Positions 1-12,400 of a stretch of 64,000 bases of DNA are shown here, piece after piece. The DNA lies in assembly GCA_002633005.1 (NCBI GenBank), contig NMRA01000195.1, positions 252,154 to 316,153 on the forward strand. Direction: 5' to 3'. Under the pieces are notes generated by a model. The model worked only from the letters and a program-made list of their open reading frames with translations, was not told the DNA's origin and ran no database searches. The stretch comes from Phoronis australis. Taxonomy: Eukaryota; Phoronida; Phoronidae. Numbering within the stretch: position 1 is the first letter of the stretch; each line of letters opens with the position of its first letter. The translations under genes and the position numbers were made by a program.

Positions 1-609
1 AGTAAGTCAGTGAACATACTAAACAGTCACTAAGAATAAGTTGCAATGGAGCAGCTGTTTTGTGCTAAGACACAATGGTGATGCAAGCTGCAGTCAAGGT
101 ACATACTTGCAGCTAGCTATTAGCATGTGAGACCTAAAGATGCACCTATCTGTAGACAAGACACAAAAATGCAACTATCTGCAGTCAAGGCACAGACTTG
201 CAACACTTGGCAGAACACAGAGATGCGGTTTGTGTAGATGTGTCTATAATGATCACTAAAAATAACAATCTATTGTCAAAACATATATACATTTTGTAAA
301 GCAAACATCTTCAGTATCTCAACAAGAGGGAATTTTTAGACAGTTTATCAAGTTCAGACCCTGATTGTCAATTGATATTATTCTATTCAAATATCTAAAG
401 TAAAATCGTTTTCTTGCCAACATGATTGAAACAATTTAACTTATTAGTAAAAAAATTCACATTCTATCTAAAACCTTCAAACTAAGTTGATCCAAACAAC
501 AAAAAATCATTTCTTGTATTAACTATTCTCTTTTGGACAGCAATACCAACACCATCTCGTGGAAAGATAATTAGACCGGCTCGATCAAAGAATTGGCCCA
601 ATCCAAAAC
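1..609. other. No gene identified (left edge)
   Basis: AT-rich DNA with no convincing exon. Positions 60-240 contain a loose repeat of 'agtcaaggcacagacttgca'-like phrases. Further 3' exons of the minus-strand coiled-coil gene could lie here or beyond the window edge. Confidence 0.4.
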
Positions 610-799
610 TTAGTTTTCAAACCAAAGCAGTCCTCCATTACAGACCTTCTTATCCTGCATCCTCTCAGCTGCCTTGGCATTCTCACTCTTCACTTGTAGA
701 ACCAGCACTTCCTGTTCATTGTCACGTAGCTGTTCTCTGTTGTCGTTACACTGGTGTATATATGTGTTGTACGTCATCTTGGCTTCAGCGAGCTCATCA
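610..799 (-). CDS. Coiled-coil gene exon 9 (last visible)
   Basis: Reads SDELAEAKMTYNTYIHQCND and on to a TAA at 612-610. The acceptor is TATTTCAG, entry phase 2. The final nine residues after MQDKK lose the coiled-coil character, so the true exon may end at AAG|GTCTGT and the gene may continue leftwards out of the window. Confidence 0.6.
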
Positions 800-3700
800 C
801 TGAAATAGAGGGAAATTAAGGGGACAGGGTTAGGAGAAAGAAGAGGACCTCTCTAGAGTATGCATTAGATCAGCTGATCACAATAGAATGTGCAACAATG
901 AGGTACCTACAAAATCCATTCACAGAAGAAGACCCTTAGCTGAGGGTGGAAACGTTCAAATCCTCCGCAAATAAATGTTTGTAGTAAGTAAATTTTACCA
1001 GCTCAACATCGTCATGAACAATGAAAAACTATTCTATCACAATTCATGCACCCCTTTCTTTTAAGTTGGGCCTTATGTCTCCATACACAATTTAACATTT
1101 GACAGTGACAAGTATTAAAATCAAGTTTTACAGAAACACAGTGAATTCCTTTCAAGAAACCATAACTGGAAATTAGAAACTTGAGGAACAAGCGCCTACA
1201 GCATTATGTTATATCACAATGGACTTTCACAGGGCACCACCTGTAGCTGCAATGACTCACCTGATTTTCTGTAAGTCGCTCCTCACATTATCTAAGTCCT
1301 GTTTAATATGCCTTCGTTCCTGCTCAGCACGAGTGAATGCGTCTTCCGACTTTTGCATGACACGACGCTCTCTGTCTTGGGTTTGAGCGAGTTCTTCATC
1401 AGTCTGCAAAATGTACCAAACACAAGTCAAGCCTAGAGATATAATTCAAGGCTATATAAGAGCAAGTGCAATCAAACGCAAGAAATTTGTAATAAAGAAC
1501 AAAAAGTTCACAGTGTTTATAGTACCTTAATAATGACCCATGCTTCAATATTCTCTATTTTAATTGCACCAAATGATGAAAAAAACGTAGCCTCGACCAA
1601 ATACTGACAGCAACATTCTTACCGCTTTTTGTGCCTCTTCTATCCTTCTCATTGCCTCCAGCTCCAGCTGCAATTTTTCTTCTACCAAAGGGCTGGAAAG
1701 TTATCCAAAGTGTCATTGACCCATGTGATCAAATGCCAGCAGGTCAATCGATATGTATCAATGAATTTTAGCATATAATACAGAACAATAAGTCTCAACT
1801 TCAATTAATGTTGTCTTTTATATAAACTATAAAGTTCATGTTCTAAAAACTTTTAAGACAATTATTTGTCATTTCTATAAATTATTTCTGGAATGTCACG
1901 CTCTCATAAATACTAAGATTAAAATTTATTCAGCAATTATGAAGTTGGAGTGCAAGACCAACTTTCAGTCTTAAGTCTTCAACCCTTTTATGAAACAGAC
2001 CCTAGTGACCATAACAAAGTTGGACCATACAGCTGCAGACAGCATTAAAACAAAGAGGGACAAACTCTAACGCAAACCAGAGAGTGTTTATAAACAAATC
2101 CTGTGCATACCATGTTTATCAACAAATCCAATACATAGCAATCTATTATCTTGTTTATCAACAAACCCAGTACATAGTTTTACCAACATTTACCAACAAG
2201 TCCAGTACATACCAATGTTTATCAACAAATCCAATATCTTCCTTAAGTCGTTTGTTGAGTACATCAGCCACATTTACTTTATGCAGCCAACGTTGCTCAT
2301 TACGTCCTTTATAGTTGACATGCCAGGCCAGCTCATTCAGGTCTAAGGCGCATTTTTCGTGTTCTAAGAATTTAGAGAATAAAAAGTATATTATCACATA
2401 CAGTACAGTTAATGAATACTTTAGTGCATGGGTGTGTATTAAGTGCACCCCTCCTTCATTCATGAAGAGTATAGCATTGCAAAAATGACACTTTTAGGCT
2501 AATTCTGATTCTGAGGTTACATTAAATAAGAGACAATGTTTAAAAACCTGGGACGAAATGACTTTCCTTAGCCAAACAATACCATAGTACATATAACAGC
2601 ATAGTGCAGGACATTGAGAACATGGGTCAGGACACTCAGTGTTAATTGATCTATCCATTTGAACACACATTGTACATCAGCCAACTCCTTTTTGAACACT
2701 TGTTGAGAAACTATAGTGAGGTGAGAGATCATCTGATTGCCCTACCTTTCTTAATATTTGATAACACAGGCCCCCTCGACAAGGCTACTCTACCTCTTTA
2801 AACTTTTGATAGCACAGCCCCATTACAAGGTTTCCCATGGCTACCTCTCTGAATCTTTGATAACACGGCCCTCCTCAAAAGGTTGCCCTACCACTGTGAA
2901 CCTTTGATAACACAGTTGCCGCCCCCTTACAAGGTTGCCCTACCTCTCTGAACAGCCCCATTACAAGGTTGCCCTACCTCTCTGAACAGCCAAGGGAAGC
3001 TCCAGCATTCTCTTCTCCATCAGCTCGTCTATCTTGTTTGCTAGTCTCCCGGCACGCTCACGCTCCTTCCTCAAAATGTCTTCAGCCTCTAGCCTATCAG
3101 TCTCCAGCCGGCTCAACAAGGTCATCACTTCGGTGATGACTTCTTCAGCGCCCAAGTATGGCATTTCATTGCCCTCTGCTGTTGGATGACTGGTGGTGAT
3201 TGACATCTCTGAGTCTGAAGTAGTCAAGCAAGATTGGGTCAGACACAAAAACCAGTTTTAAGGAAGATAAAAGATAAGACAGCATCAGTGTTTTTAGAAG
3301 AAAATATCTTAGTCTGTCTAAATCGGTACATACTTTCACTTTTCACCCTTACTTAAAGCTTCCTCAATTGCCCAACATACCAATCACAGCAAAATCATCT
3401 GCCTCCCAACCGAAGTCTCAATTCCCCTATTAAAAAATGTGACAATAAGCAGTGTTTATATTAGCCAGCCATGATTTTTAAGAGCTATGAACTTGGGCCT
3501 TTATAACATGAACAGTGAGAAAAGAGATGACCAAGTTAACATCAACCCACTGGACTGAGTACAGGTGCAGTATACCTGTTTTCGTTTCATCCAGTTCTAC
3601 TGAGGGGGGGGGTGCAGAATTAGGGCTTGCAATGCTTCAGCCTACCATGGATGTACAACAAGTTGAGCATAAAACAAGATAAATTATAATTTTTTTTTAA

Positions 3701-6700
3701 ATCTAGTGGACGATGCCATGATCACTCATTGGATACACTGTGTATGACTTCACCACAGGAACGACCTTTCCAGTTAAGCAGGAGTACTTGAGTGAAAATC
3801 ACATTATAATACATGAATGACTGGACTTTTAGAGTTGGCAATGGTTTAATGATATTAGGAATTAGTAATCCAGGTTATGGAATGCTTTATTAGCACTGAC
3901 TGAAAAAAGATTGCATTATTCGTACTTGAAGAGAGTGGTAGCTGAGAATTGCTTTTTACGAGTTTTCTGCAAAACACACAAGGTTGCAGGGAGCAAGATC
4001 CTTCTGTCTGAACATATTATAACACCAATTTCCAAATTTCGTAGAATACTGGAGAACAAAGAAACAAATGAATGACTAACACTAGAAAATACTCTGAAAA
4101 TTATAATAATTGTGCAAAAAAGTCACCAGGAATGTGAGCTCCTATTCCTTGTACAGACAAGCCTCTCTCTGATCCAGCTGAAGATTTTGAAACTGTTGAC
4201 TGACGTGTGCTTGTACTCCGGCTTGCTTGAGGTGACTCAAACCGAATCTGTTTCCGTGGCGAGCTCTTTCCCATATCACTGACCACAGCTGAAGGTCTGA
4301 TAGCACCGACCAGACTCTTCTTCGACTGTACACGGCTAGCGGCAGACTCCTCATCTTTACTACCAAACCATTCCTCGATGATAGTCTGCAGAAGCTCCAA
4401 GTGGGACGTGGCCTTGTTGACACACGTGGACACGTTGAGGGACAGCTCACAGCTACGTCGGTGAAGGGCCTGTGGTAGTTTGGGCCAACCCTCAGGGAGT
4501 GGAGCCAACTCATCTATGGGAGAATTGCATTATCACACTGATGTTATAGTCAGGCCACTGCACTTCTTTGACAGATAAGGAGCACCAGAACCAATTTGTT
4601 TCAGTTCAGAATTATTTAATAAATGAATGATTTCTTGCTAATTTAAAATATTTCAGCCATAAAGTCAGATATCCATTTGGTGGCACCCATTCAGGGTAGC
4701 TTCAAAGAAAATGCTGATGTTTTTCAATATTTAGCCAAAGTATATGTTAGCCTAAAATTAATATTAGATGACTATAGACATCATTAAAATGGTCGGATAT
4801 CAAGCATTTCCCAAAACTTAAGTTGACATCAAAATAATTTATGGGTTATTTTTTACCGAGTCTGATCAATTCATCCAAAAATTTCAACTTTATTTGATTT
4901 TTACACAAAATGATTATCTACTCACTCATGACATCTAATATATCATTTAAGGCTTAAATTGTGGCAATATTAAAAAAATCCACTTTTGTTTAACTAAGAG
5001 TGTGGAAAGGACCTAAAACCCACATTCTGGTGGAGCAGAAAATGATCAACACATTCAAAGCTGTAGCAACTGCCACTTTAATATGATCAAAAACTCAACA
5101 AAATTGTCTTGGTTCTGAAGTTTCAGTTGGATGATGCACAACACTGCCACCTAGACATACGTAATCAGCGTTCTCCACGACCACTTTTAACGTGTCACAG
5201 CGTCCTGTTTGGCCGAATGTGCGTCCTGTTTAAATGTCCTGCGTCCTGTTTAAAAATACCGCGACCGGTTTAAAAAATAGAGACCAGTTTGTAAAAAAGC
5301 ATCGTCATTGTTAATAAGGCCTTCAGTGGTTCAAATTACCCTTGACAGCAACTGGCCATAGACAAGTGGTCACTAGTCAAAAGCCTGATCACTAATCTCA
5401 CTCAAGTGGCAGACCGGGCCGATAGTCGATTTCTGGTGTAACAGGAATCTCTCAATCACCTTTTCAATTCATCTTCACCAACTAGTCAAAGTCAATTGAA
5501 TTTAAACCTGTTTAGATTTTCAGATGTGGAGAGGAACACCGGTAATCTAAATTAGCAATGCACATGAAAGCATGCGGAAAACATGAACCTACCTCCAGCC
5601 TCGCTCTGAAGGTCGCTGAGTTCATCTAACACCGACTCTCCATCAATACCAGAATCATGACCGGCATCCTGAATGACTGAAAAAAATCAAATGATACTTC
5701 GTCACACAACACCTGGAGAGAATTGCTAAGGCTTCCTGACAATGAAACCAATGCTGACTATTAAACACTGGATATAAGTCGCTTGTGGCAATGGACAAAT
5801 TGTGCTTCCTCATGAGTGTTATATAGCACGCTTACCACTTTTACTACTTTCTGATACATTTTGCATCACTTATGAAACATTAAACAAAATAAGGAAACTG
5901 AAATACACTTTAACAGTAGATGTAGTTGCAATTATCAAGAACAAAACAGTGAGTGTTGGACTGTTTGTTCACACAATTGTATGTTGCAGCAATTGCTGTC
6001 TGAACAAAATTTTGAGAAAGAGACCACCAATTTAACATAGTATGTATTTTCTGACAACACATTCTCTCAATGTCAAAACCAATTGTACCATGTAATATTT
6101 ATTTGAGCTTTCATAATCTTTATGCTAGAAAAATCAAGATTCAAGATTATTCTTAAAAAGTAATAATGTTAACAACTGAAAACATTAGATGAAGGTTCAA
6201 GTCTCAGACTTGGTTATTGAGCATTTCCAAGTTTTAATATGAACAGATTCATTTGATGAATGCTATTCAAGTAATGCCACTATCTAAGAAATGGTGTTTT
6301 TACCAGAATGTCATGGCCACATGAGAATGGTGTTGTGAATGGCATAAATAGAATTGCATTGACTCCTAGTTTCAGAAAATATAATATTTTATGGGTTAGC
6401 AGTTACTTAAAAACATCTCACAATGGAGACAACATTTGAATTAAGGGTACACATAACTTAAAAAGAGTTTGTTAATGGGTAAATTCATAAACTACTCATA
6501 TAATAAGGTTATACTTATAATACAAAACTATTTCAGACAATCCTGATAATATAACATAATGGGAGTCTGGTACACATCGTACCAGACATGAAAAGATCGC
6601 TTAGGTGGGCCCATTATACTGATCACCTGGAACAACTTTAATGCTTTATTACTATAGAGCTAAAACCAAGCTGAGGAGCTAGAGACCTGACTCAAGGGTC

Positions 6701-9088
6701 TAGCAGTGTGTCCTATTAGGACCACCAGGCTGCACTACCTCCTCTCACAATCCTGATAACACAATGCCAAGTTTCTGATGATATCTGTATGACAGCAAAA
6801 GAACCTACATGTACCATCCCCCACTGACAGTTTACTGGAGCTGGCTCTGGGCTGAACCAAGAGACTGTCTTCTTGTAGAAGGCTTTTACTGTGTGAGGCA
6901 CTACGAGCTTGTTCCAAGGTCACGACTTTATCACGTGCTGCTGTTGCCATGGTGATCAGCAAATCAAATCTTTGCACAAGTTAAGGCGTTAAGGCTACAA
7001 TATAACGTAGAAAAACACAAGTTTTAGTTAAAACAAATATCTTTAAATGATACGATGAAAATTTTGCAATGTATAAAGTGCGCCGCCTAGTGACTGCCAG
7101 ATGAACAATCACATTAATTTTGTTTGTGCATAAGCCCATGCTAGGATATTTTTAAAGCTTTCCCTGAATTTTTATTAAGCCCACCTGCTCGATAAGCACA
7201 CCTTTCTTTAGTTACCTTTTAGCTAAAGACAACTCAAACTGGCCTCTTTTCTTGGTAGTCCCTGTCATTAAAAAGGCTCGTACAAAGTTCCTTTAGAAAA
7301 CAGGTGAATGGACTGAGAGCAGTTAAGCGTATGACAGATAAGCATAATTTCTTAGTCACTGAATGCGCCTTTCCTGTCAATACATTTCATGTAGAACCAG
7401 GTTGTCTATGTGCTGCTATAACAGAACCCTGAGCCCTCTTTCAGTTGTTGAATTAGCGCCCCTTTTAAATTCTCACGACCTCTTTTCGGCCATTTTTCAA
7501 TATGCTCAGCCACGAAATGTTTACATTGCTCTCCTTACAGTCCACCTCTTAAATTTGGTTTAATCAATCAGTGTTTGATACAAAAGCTACCTTTGGTGTG
7601 TGGAGTAATCAGATCTTATACTGGAAATAATTACTTTCAAATTCGTCCAATTATGACTAATGAAAGCACTTATCCATTCAAAATTTCTTGACCCAGCGGT
7701 ACATAGACAAGCTCATTTCAAGTGAATGGGTGACTACTCAGTATGTAGCACAGAAATTGATACCAACGGTGACAAAAGTTGTCTAGCGAATACATCCTGG
7801 TGGAATTGTCCATAAAACTGAAGCTCTTTGTTCAGTCCTAGTTCCTAAAAGGTCAGGACAGTTCAGGAACGTGTTGACAAACATCTCTTGTAAACGCAAC
7901 GATTTTAGTCAATCAAGTGTCTGTGTACCATATACAACTAGCCAATGTTGTTGTGAAAACATTTAATCAATCCTATGTTTCTAATGGTAAACTGTAATAA
8001 CTATCTAATAAAAGACTAAGTTTCCAGTGTTATCCAAAGTTGTTAAGTGTGTCCATTTTGCCTGGTAGAAGAGGTCAAACGTTCAGAATCACTCAGAACA
8101 TTTATGTAGTACCAATTTGAACTGATGAAAACACATTAGCTTTTTTGTATAGTGGGATTGATAATGAGAATTGACAAAAAATCTTTACTTTATAATGCTA
8201 AGATCATAAGCAAATAATAGAAATGGATCCTATTTTTACTATGCAGATTTCAATCATTCTTGAAATGATCTATTTCAACAATAAGGCTTAATTTCTAAAA
8301 TGCAGGAGACAGCAGGTCTGAACACAAAAAAAAAATCTTGGGACAGTCCACTTAATTTCCAGTATAAAGCCATAATCACCTCGATACCTTTGACTGTTAG
8401 TGCACTAGTGCCCTACATGATCTAGCCAAGTGGTTCCAACATAAATTAATTTTGAGATCAAAATGGAGTAAGAACCGCATACATGCATGTAACAATATGC
8501 CATGAAAGACAACACAATTATAAATAAGCCTAATCCCAGGTTTATAGATGCACAATTACAAGCCTACACGTGCTTATTCCTGCATGCAGACAGTGAATCT
8601 CAAAATTACTACAACTTGGAGATGCACAACAAGCAGGAATACAAAACAAGTATAATTGTAAGTATAAACCCAATATCAGTTTCACTCGTCATAGCACAGC
8701 AGGTATTGGAAGCGAAGGGAGAAGGGTTAAACTTTTGCAGAAATTATACATTGTATCGCGTGATATGTGGTCAACTAATAAAGCCTCTCCAATATTTAGT
8801 ATGCAATATGAGTGTGATATGTATGACACTAAATCCTACAATTTCCGTCTTCCAGTCCTGTATTTAGTAGGCCTACTAGTTCAGACTCAGTCTCAGTGTT
8901 GAGATTCAACTCAGGGTTGGTTTACTTACTGACTATAGATTGAGTGAATAATTTATGACTTTCAAAACCTTTGTAGCTCCTTGTTTATAATATAAGGTGA
9001 TCGATGGCAGGATTATTTTATTAATTGACTAGAGAAGTAACAAACTATACAAGTTCCCACAACACATACCATTTGATTCATCCTCCAT
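610..9088 (-). CDS. Coiled-coil protein, possible CCDC178 orthologue (nine exons)
   Basis: Nine exons join in one reading frame on the minus strand: 9088-9070, 6940-6815, 5676-5593, 4513-4127, 3214-2978, 2363-2213, 1692-1623, 1403-1261 and 799-610. Every junction has a GT donor, an AG acceptor and matching phase, giving 468 residues and a TAA stop. The N-terminal half is Ser-rich and low complexity; a globular stretch with LPEGWPKLP and a Trp-Phe-rich helix follows in exon 4. From exon 5 onward the protein is charged heptad-like coiled coil (Glu, Lys, Arg, Gln). No catalytic motif is visible. The family name rests on position: it is divergent to ASXL, as human CCDC178 is to ASXL3, not on a remembered alignment. 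The last exon may have an unused donor after codons MQDKK, in which case the protein continues outside the window; vertebrate CCDC178 is longer (roughly 870 residues from memory). An alternative start with a strong Kozak context (CACCATGG) lies at 6950. Confidence 0.7.
1261..1403 (-). CDS. Coiled-coil gene exon 8
   Basis: Coiled coil with AFTRAEQERRHIKQDLDNVR. The acceptor is TTTTGCAG and the donor ATCAG|GTGAGT, phase 0 to phase 2. Confidence 0.72.
1623..1692 (-). CDS. Coiled-coil gene exon 7
   Basis: Short coiled-coil exon, LVEEKLQLELEAMRRIEEAQ. The acceptor is TTTCCAG and the donor GCG|GTAAGA, phase 2 to phase 0. Confidence 0.72.
2086..2240. repeat. Minisatellite seeded by exon 6 donor
   Basis: Four to five imperfect units of about 28-38 bp built on 'gtttatcaacaaatccaatacata'. 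One unit spans the 3' end of exon 6 and its splice donor; the others lie in the adjacent intron and carry donor-like GTATG sequences. Confidence 0.75.
2213..2363 (-). CDS. Coiled-coil gene exon 6
   Basis: Reads EHEKCALDLNELAWHVNYKG and then RWLHKVNVADVLNKRLKEDI. The acceptor is TTCTTAG and the donor CATTG|GTATGTA, phase 1 to phase 2. The last 25 bp plus the donor are the seed of a tandem repeat that continues into the intron. Confidence 0.72.
2756..2991. repeat. Minisatellite seeded by exon 5 donor
   Basis: Imperfect repeats built on 'ttacaaggttgccctacctc' and 'tttgataacac'. The last two units (2927-2960 and 2961-2991) are 34 bp and identical over almost their whole length. Both include the exon 5 splice donor sequence. 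Confidence 0.75.
2978..3214 (-). CDS. Coiled-coil gene exon 5
   Basis: Helical, charged segment containing EVITEVMTLLSRLETDRLEA and KERERAGRLANKIDELMEKR. Phase 1 to phase 1. The donor GAGAG|GTAGGGC is part of a tandem repeat, and a second copy of the same donor lies 34 bp downstream in the intron. Confidence 0.72.
4127..4513 (-). CDS. Coiled-coil gene exon 4
   Basis: The longest exon (387 bp). It begins DELAPLPEGWPKLPQALHRR, runs through a helical segment with IIEEWFG, and ends in a Ser/Arg-rich linker. The acceptor is CCCATAG and the donor CCTG|GTGACT, phase 1 to phase 1. The reading frame stays open about 20 bp past the donor and then stops, so retention of the intron would truncate the protein. 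Confidence 0.72.
5195..5300. repeat. Short tandem repeat, GCGTCCTGTTTAAA-like
   Basis: Four to five degenerate copies of a 15-25 bp phrase (gcgtcctgtttggcc, gcgtcctgtttaaa, gcgtcctgtttaaaa, gcgaccggtttaaa). It lies in an intron of the coiled-coil gene. Confidence 0.6.
5593..5676 (-). CDS. Coiled-coil gene exon 3
   Basis: Acidic exon reading VIQDAGHDSGIDGESVLDEL. It has a strong acceptor (TTTTTTTCAG) and donor (G|GTAGGT), phase 1 to phase 1. Confidence 0.7.
6815..6940 (-). CDS. Coiled-coil gene exon 2
   Basis: Reads AARDKVVTLEQARSASHSKS and on to KLSVGD. Entry phase 1 and exit phase 1. The donor is G|GTACATG. The region just upstream includes an in-frame ATG with a good Kozak context, a possible alternative first codon. 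Confidence 0.6.
6941..9069. other. Intron 1 of coiled-coil gene
   Basis: AT-rich, without a convincing exon or a recognisable transposon. Open frames here are short and look like chance. Confidence 0.5.
9070..9088 (-). CDS. Coiled-coil gene exon 1 (start codon)
   Basis: The ATG at 9088-9086 starts MEDESN, followed by the donor G|GTATGTG. The single base carried over matches exon 2 if its acceptor is the AG at 6942-6941. The exon is short, so this start is less certain than the downstream exons. Confidence 0.55.
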
Positions 9089-9399
9089 TTTGACGCCATA
9101 CTTGGTGTATCTATGGGCGGAAATGGACGTTTATTTACGGAAAATGTCGAAGAATAATATATTTTCCTTTTATGATAGTTTTTACAGTAAATTGTCCCAA
9201 AATAGATTCATACAAATTATTTAAACTGTGATGGAAGAAAATTCATATAAATTTAACCAAGATAAAAATAACCGGAAAAGAGGTCACGTGACAAATGGCC
9301 GCTTTTGCTATTTCGATTTGTTTTGTTCCTCGAGATCGTCCCTTGTTTTAAATATTTGATCATGTGTTTGATCATTCGGCATTGTTTGAGTTTCCTGTA
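9089..9399. promoter_or_regulatory. Putative bidirectional promoter
   Basis: About 311 bp separate the divergent start codons of the coiled-coil gene and ASXL. The segment holds a perfect palindrome GTCACGTGAC at 9283-9292 (extended E-box of the USF/TFE type). Next to it are 'aaatggccgc' at 9293-9302, a YY1-like word, and two GGAA cores (accggaaaag, acggaaaatg) of ETS type. No TATA box is evident. These names are pattern matches; binding is inferred. Confidence 0.6.
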
Positions 9400-9474
9400 A
9401 TGGATGGTGATATTCAAAAAGATCGTCAGTTGAAGAAGAAAAAGGGGAGATCATGGGTGGAAGCAGCGAAAATT
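9400..9474 (+). CDS. ASXL: ASXL exon 1
   Basis: [20 protein letters not shown] and on to AAKI, then the donor ATT|GTACGT, phase 0. The basic [13 protein letters not shown] lead-in is typical of ASXL starts. Confidence 0.88.
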
Positions 9475-12400
9475 GTACGTCGTTTTTAATCGACTTAGTT
9501 ATTGTGATAGTGATGTGTTAGTCGGATCTATAAGTGGGTCCCTGATTGAGAACGGTCCAGGGCTCGACATAACGAGCTGCAAGTCGCATTTGCGACCTGA
9601 AATTTCGAAATGCGAGCTGAGATTTTTGTCAGCTCGTATCAAGTCGCAAAATGCGACCTGGAATTTCCAACGAATGCGAGCTGAGTTCTTACACTTCTCA
9701 ACAGATACCTGGCAAATACAAAGCAGCTCTTGTTAATCTGACTTTTATTTGGTTGTTGCCAAATCCAAGTTCAAAAGAACACTAACCGATAACAGCCCTC
9801 CCGATGACTTTTAAGCAAGTCGCGTGAACATGGGAAATGCAGAATCGATCTTTGACGCGTTTCATTGGCTAACACTTTCGGCCACTTTTGTAAATTCCCG
9901 GATTCGCCGAAGAAAGTTTCGGGCCACCGCTTAACATGTGATAAAACTTCACAAAACAACGGTGTTTCTACTAATTCTTAAGCGATCAACTTACCAAACT
10001 TTGTGGTGGACAATAATGTTTATTTTTCACATAAGACGTCCTTATTACATGTACCAGATATCCAAGACAATATCACTGATATCGCATTGCGGCACCGTTA
10101 GTGCGCAAGTGGTCCCGGCAGACAATCGTGACTTAGACTGAGATGTGCTTCTCCTTTTTATCGTATTAAGACAGCCAAAGTGAAAATGACAACCTTATTA
10201 ATCGCCAAACGACATTCACCAAGGCTTGGAATTTTCTGCGGAAACACGGATTTCCACTTTTTTCAAATATTCTGTCCGCGCATTTTATTATATTTCCGCG
10301 TTTAAAAAAATCGGATTTGATATAAAATTTCTGCGGCAAATTCCTTTCTTACCGCTGCGTTGCCGACGACGTTCACCTCGAAAAGCGGAAGTTGCTCTTT
10401 ATGTTTCGGAGGAACGTAAATTGTCAACATCGCTGGGGCATCTGGGATAGCGTGGTGGGATTTTCAATTGCGTCTCGTGTGATTGTAAACCGCGGTGACA
10501 AATACTACGGCTCAGGAGCCAAAAATTTGTGGGGGTGGGAGTGGACGGACGAGCTAAAAAGACGCAAACACATGCTACTGGTGGTGGTAACGTTTTTTTT
10601 TTAGTCCTTCCGATTTTTGTGGGCGAAAGGTTCACATCGAGTATTTCAAGGCTGGGTAGCGCGCATGTTTTGGGCCGTAAAAGTTTCCGCGTTTTTTGTC
10701 ATTGGTCATTCCAAGCCCTGGTTCACGTCTTTACTTTCAGTTTCCAATAAATTCTCAAACCCTTTACTTGTTTCTGGCGCTACGTGTGCGAAATATGATT
10801 TGTCTTTCACACGTTGTTGCCAACGTAAAGTGTAGGCCTACTCCAGCGATTCAAGTGCGTGAACTCACGCTTGCGCACCACTTCAAAGGACAGTGACAGT
10901 CCTAAATGAAAGAGTATAATGGCTCGGCTCTGGTTTATTTGAAAATGAACTCAGATTCCCAGTGGTTATAAAAGACCCAATGTCCCGGGACTGACGTTTT
11001 CCTGTTCCGATGTTTCCCGAGGTCGATGTTCTGTAAACCCTGTATCCTATGCCCATAGCCAGCTATTGCAAGTAAACTGGCAACTTTTTGCTCCCCAAAC
11101 CCCCAAACCACCGTCGCCGTAAAATGTTCAGACTCCTATAGAAACAACCTTGCTCCGGCTGAAGCGGGCGGTTTAAAACAAAATCATTCCGGGTGCCTAA
11201 AAAGGGTACACTGTAGGTGGTAACGATATCCAGAAAGTCAACCCTACTAGATGGAGTTTGCCTCACAAAATCGTATTATTAGAACGTTTCTTACCATTGC
11301 CGCGTTTTAATATCTTATTACCGCAAACACTGAGGTTAACGACTATGCTGACGCACAAGCCTACTCCCTACCTTTAAAGTGTTTCATAATAAGTGCTCAC
11401 TGATCTATTAAAAGTCACCCCTTAAATTTTGAGAATTTCCAATTAAGTGCCCACAGTTCAAGCTAGCGCCCTTCATAGCGCACTACAAACAACCACGTGT
11501 GGTTTAAAATTGACACGCAGCTTATATGGTGTGTCACTTTCATTTTACACAACTTCAGTTTTCAAAAACGTCTTCACAATATGTAAAAACCAAATCCCGG
11601 CTTTGTTTTATACCTCGGAAAGAAAGTTAACACTAGTGACATGCATGTCGTTTTGTGACTGACCTATTTTTCCCGTACTTGGAAGGTATTGAGGAGCAAA
11701 CTCGCCATTACCCGAGTTAATTTGAATCGTTAATGACTTTGATGACAACCAGTAGCAGGCCAGATCTAACAAAATCCAGGATACTTTTTCAACGAGCATT
11801 TTCTCCCTCTTCACATCGCAAATTTAGCTACTCGAATGCACAAGTCAGTTAGAGAGCACTGATTCAACTTTCACGTTGGCAACTTGCCTTGCACTCTAGA
11901 GTCTTTCAATGGCGGTCGTGAAAAACAGTAAGGCTGTACCTGCATGAATGAAGTCAAATTTTGAGATCCGAAATTTGTGAGTACTTAACGCTGCAGGTAA
12001 GAGCATAATCTAAACATTTTCTCGATGATCTAAAAAATCTTATTTTGGCATGTAAAAATGGCGGGAAAATTTTGCATTTACGAATGCGAGCTGGATTTTG
12101 AAAATGCGACCTGGGATTTTGGCTAGGTCGCTAAATGCGACCGGGTGATTTTAATAGCGTCGAGCCCTGGAACCTGTTACCTTCACTGAACGATGATTGT
12201 TATTCAGTGGGTGTAACTGAGTCTCGAATCACTTTTAACCAGGGATCCTACTAACTAACTATTACCTCAATGTGAATCTGCGGTGAGAATCTTCTACTTG
12301 AACTTAAACTGTTAAAGCTGCAAACTTAAAGTTGAAGACAGTTGGTTGTGGACATCACCAGGAGGACAAGTTGTTATTTAGAATTTAAAACAAAAAAGTG

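Noticed and set aside
4142-4513. Alternative 123-codon minus frame overlapping coiled-coil exon 4
   Set aside because: Out-of-frame shadow; only the other frame joins the flanking exons in phase.
10226-10896. Several overlapping 65-80 codon frames on the plus strand
   Set aside because: They lie within the CAGGGCTTGGAAT MITE and the surrounding element and have no domain character.
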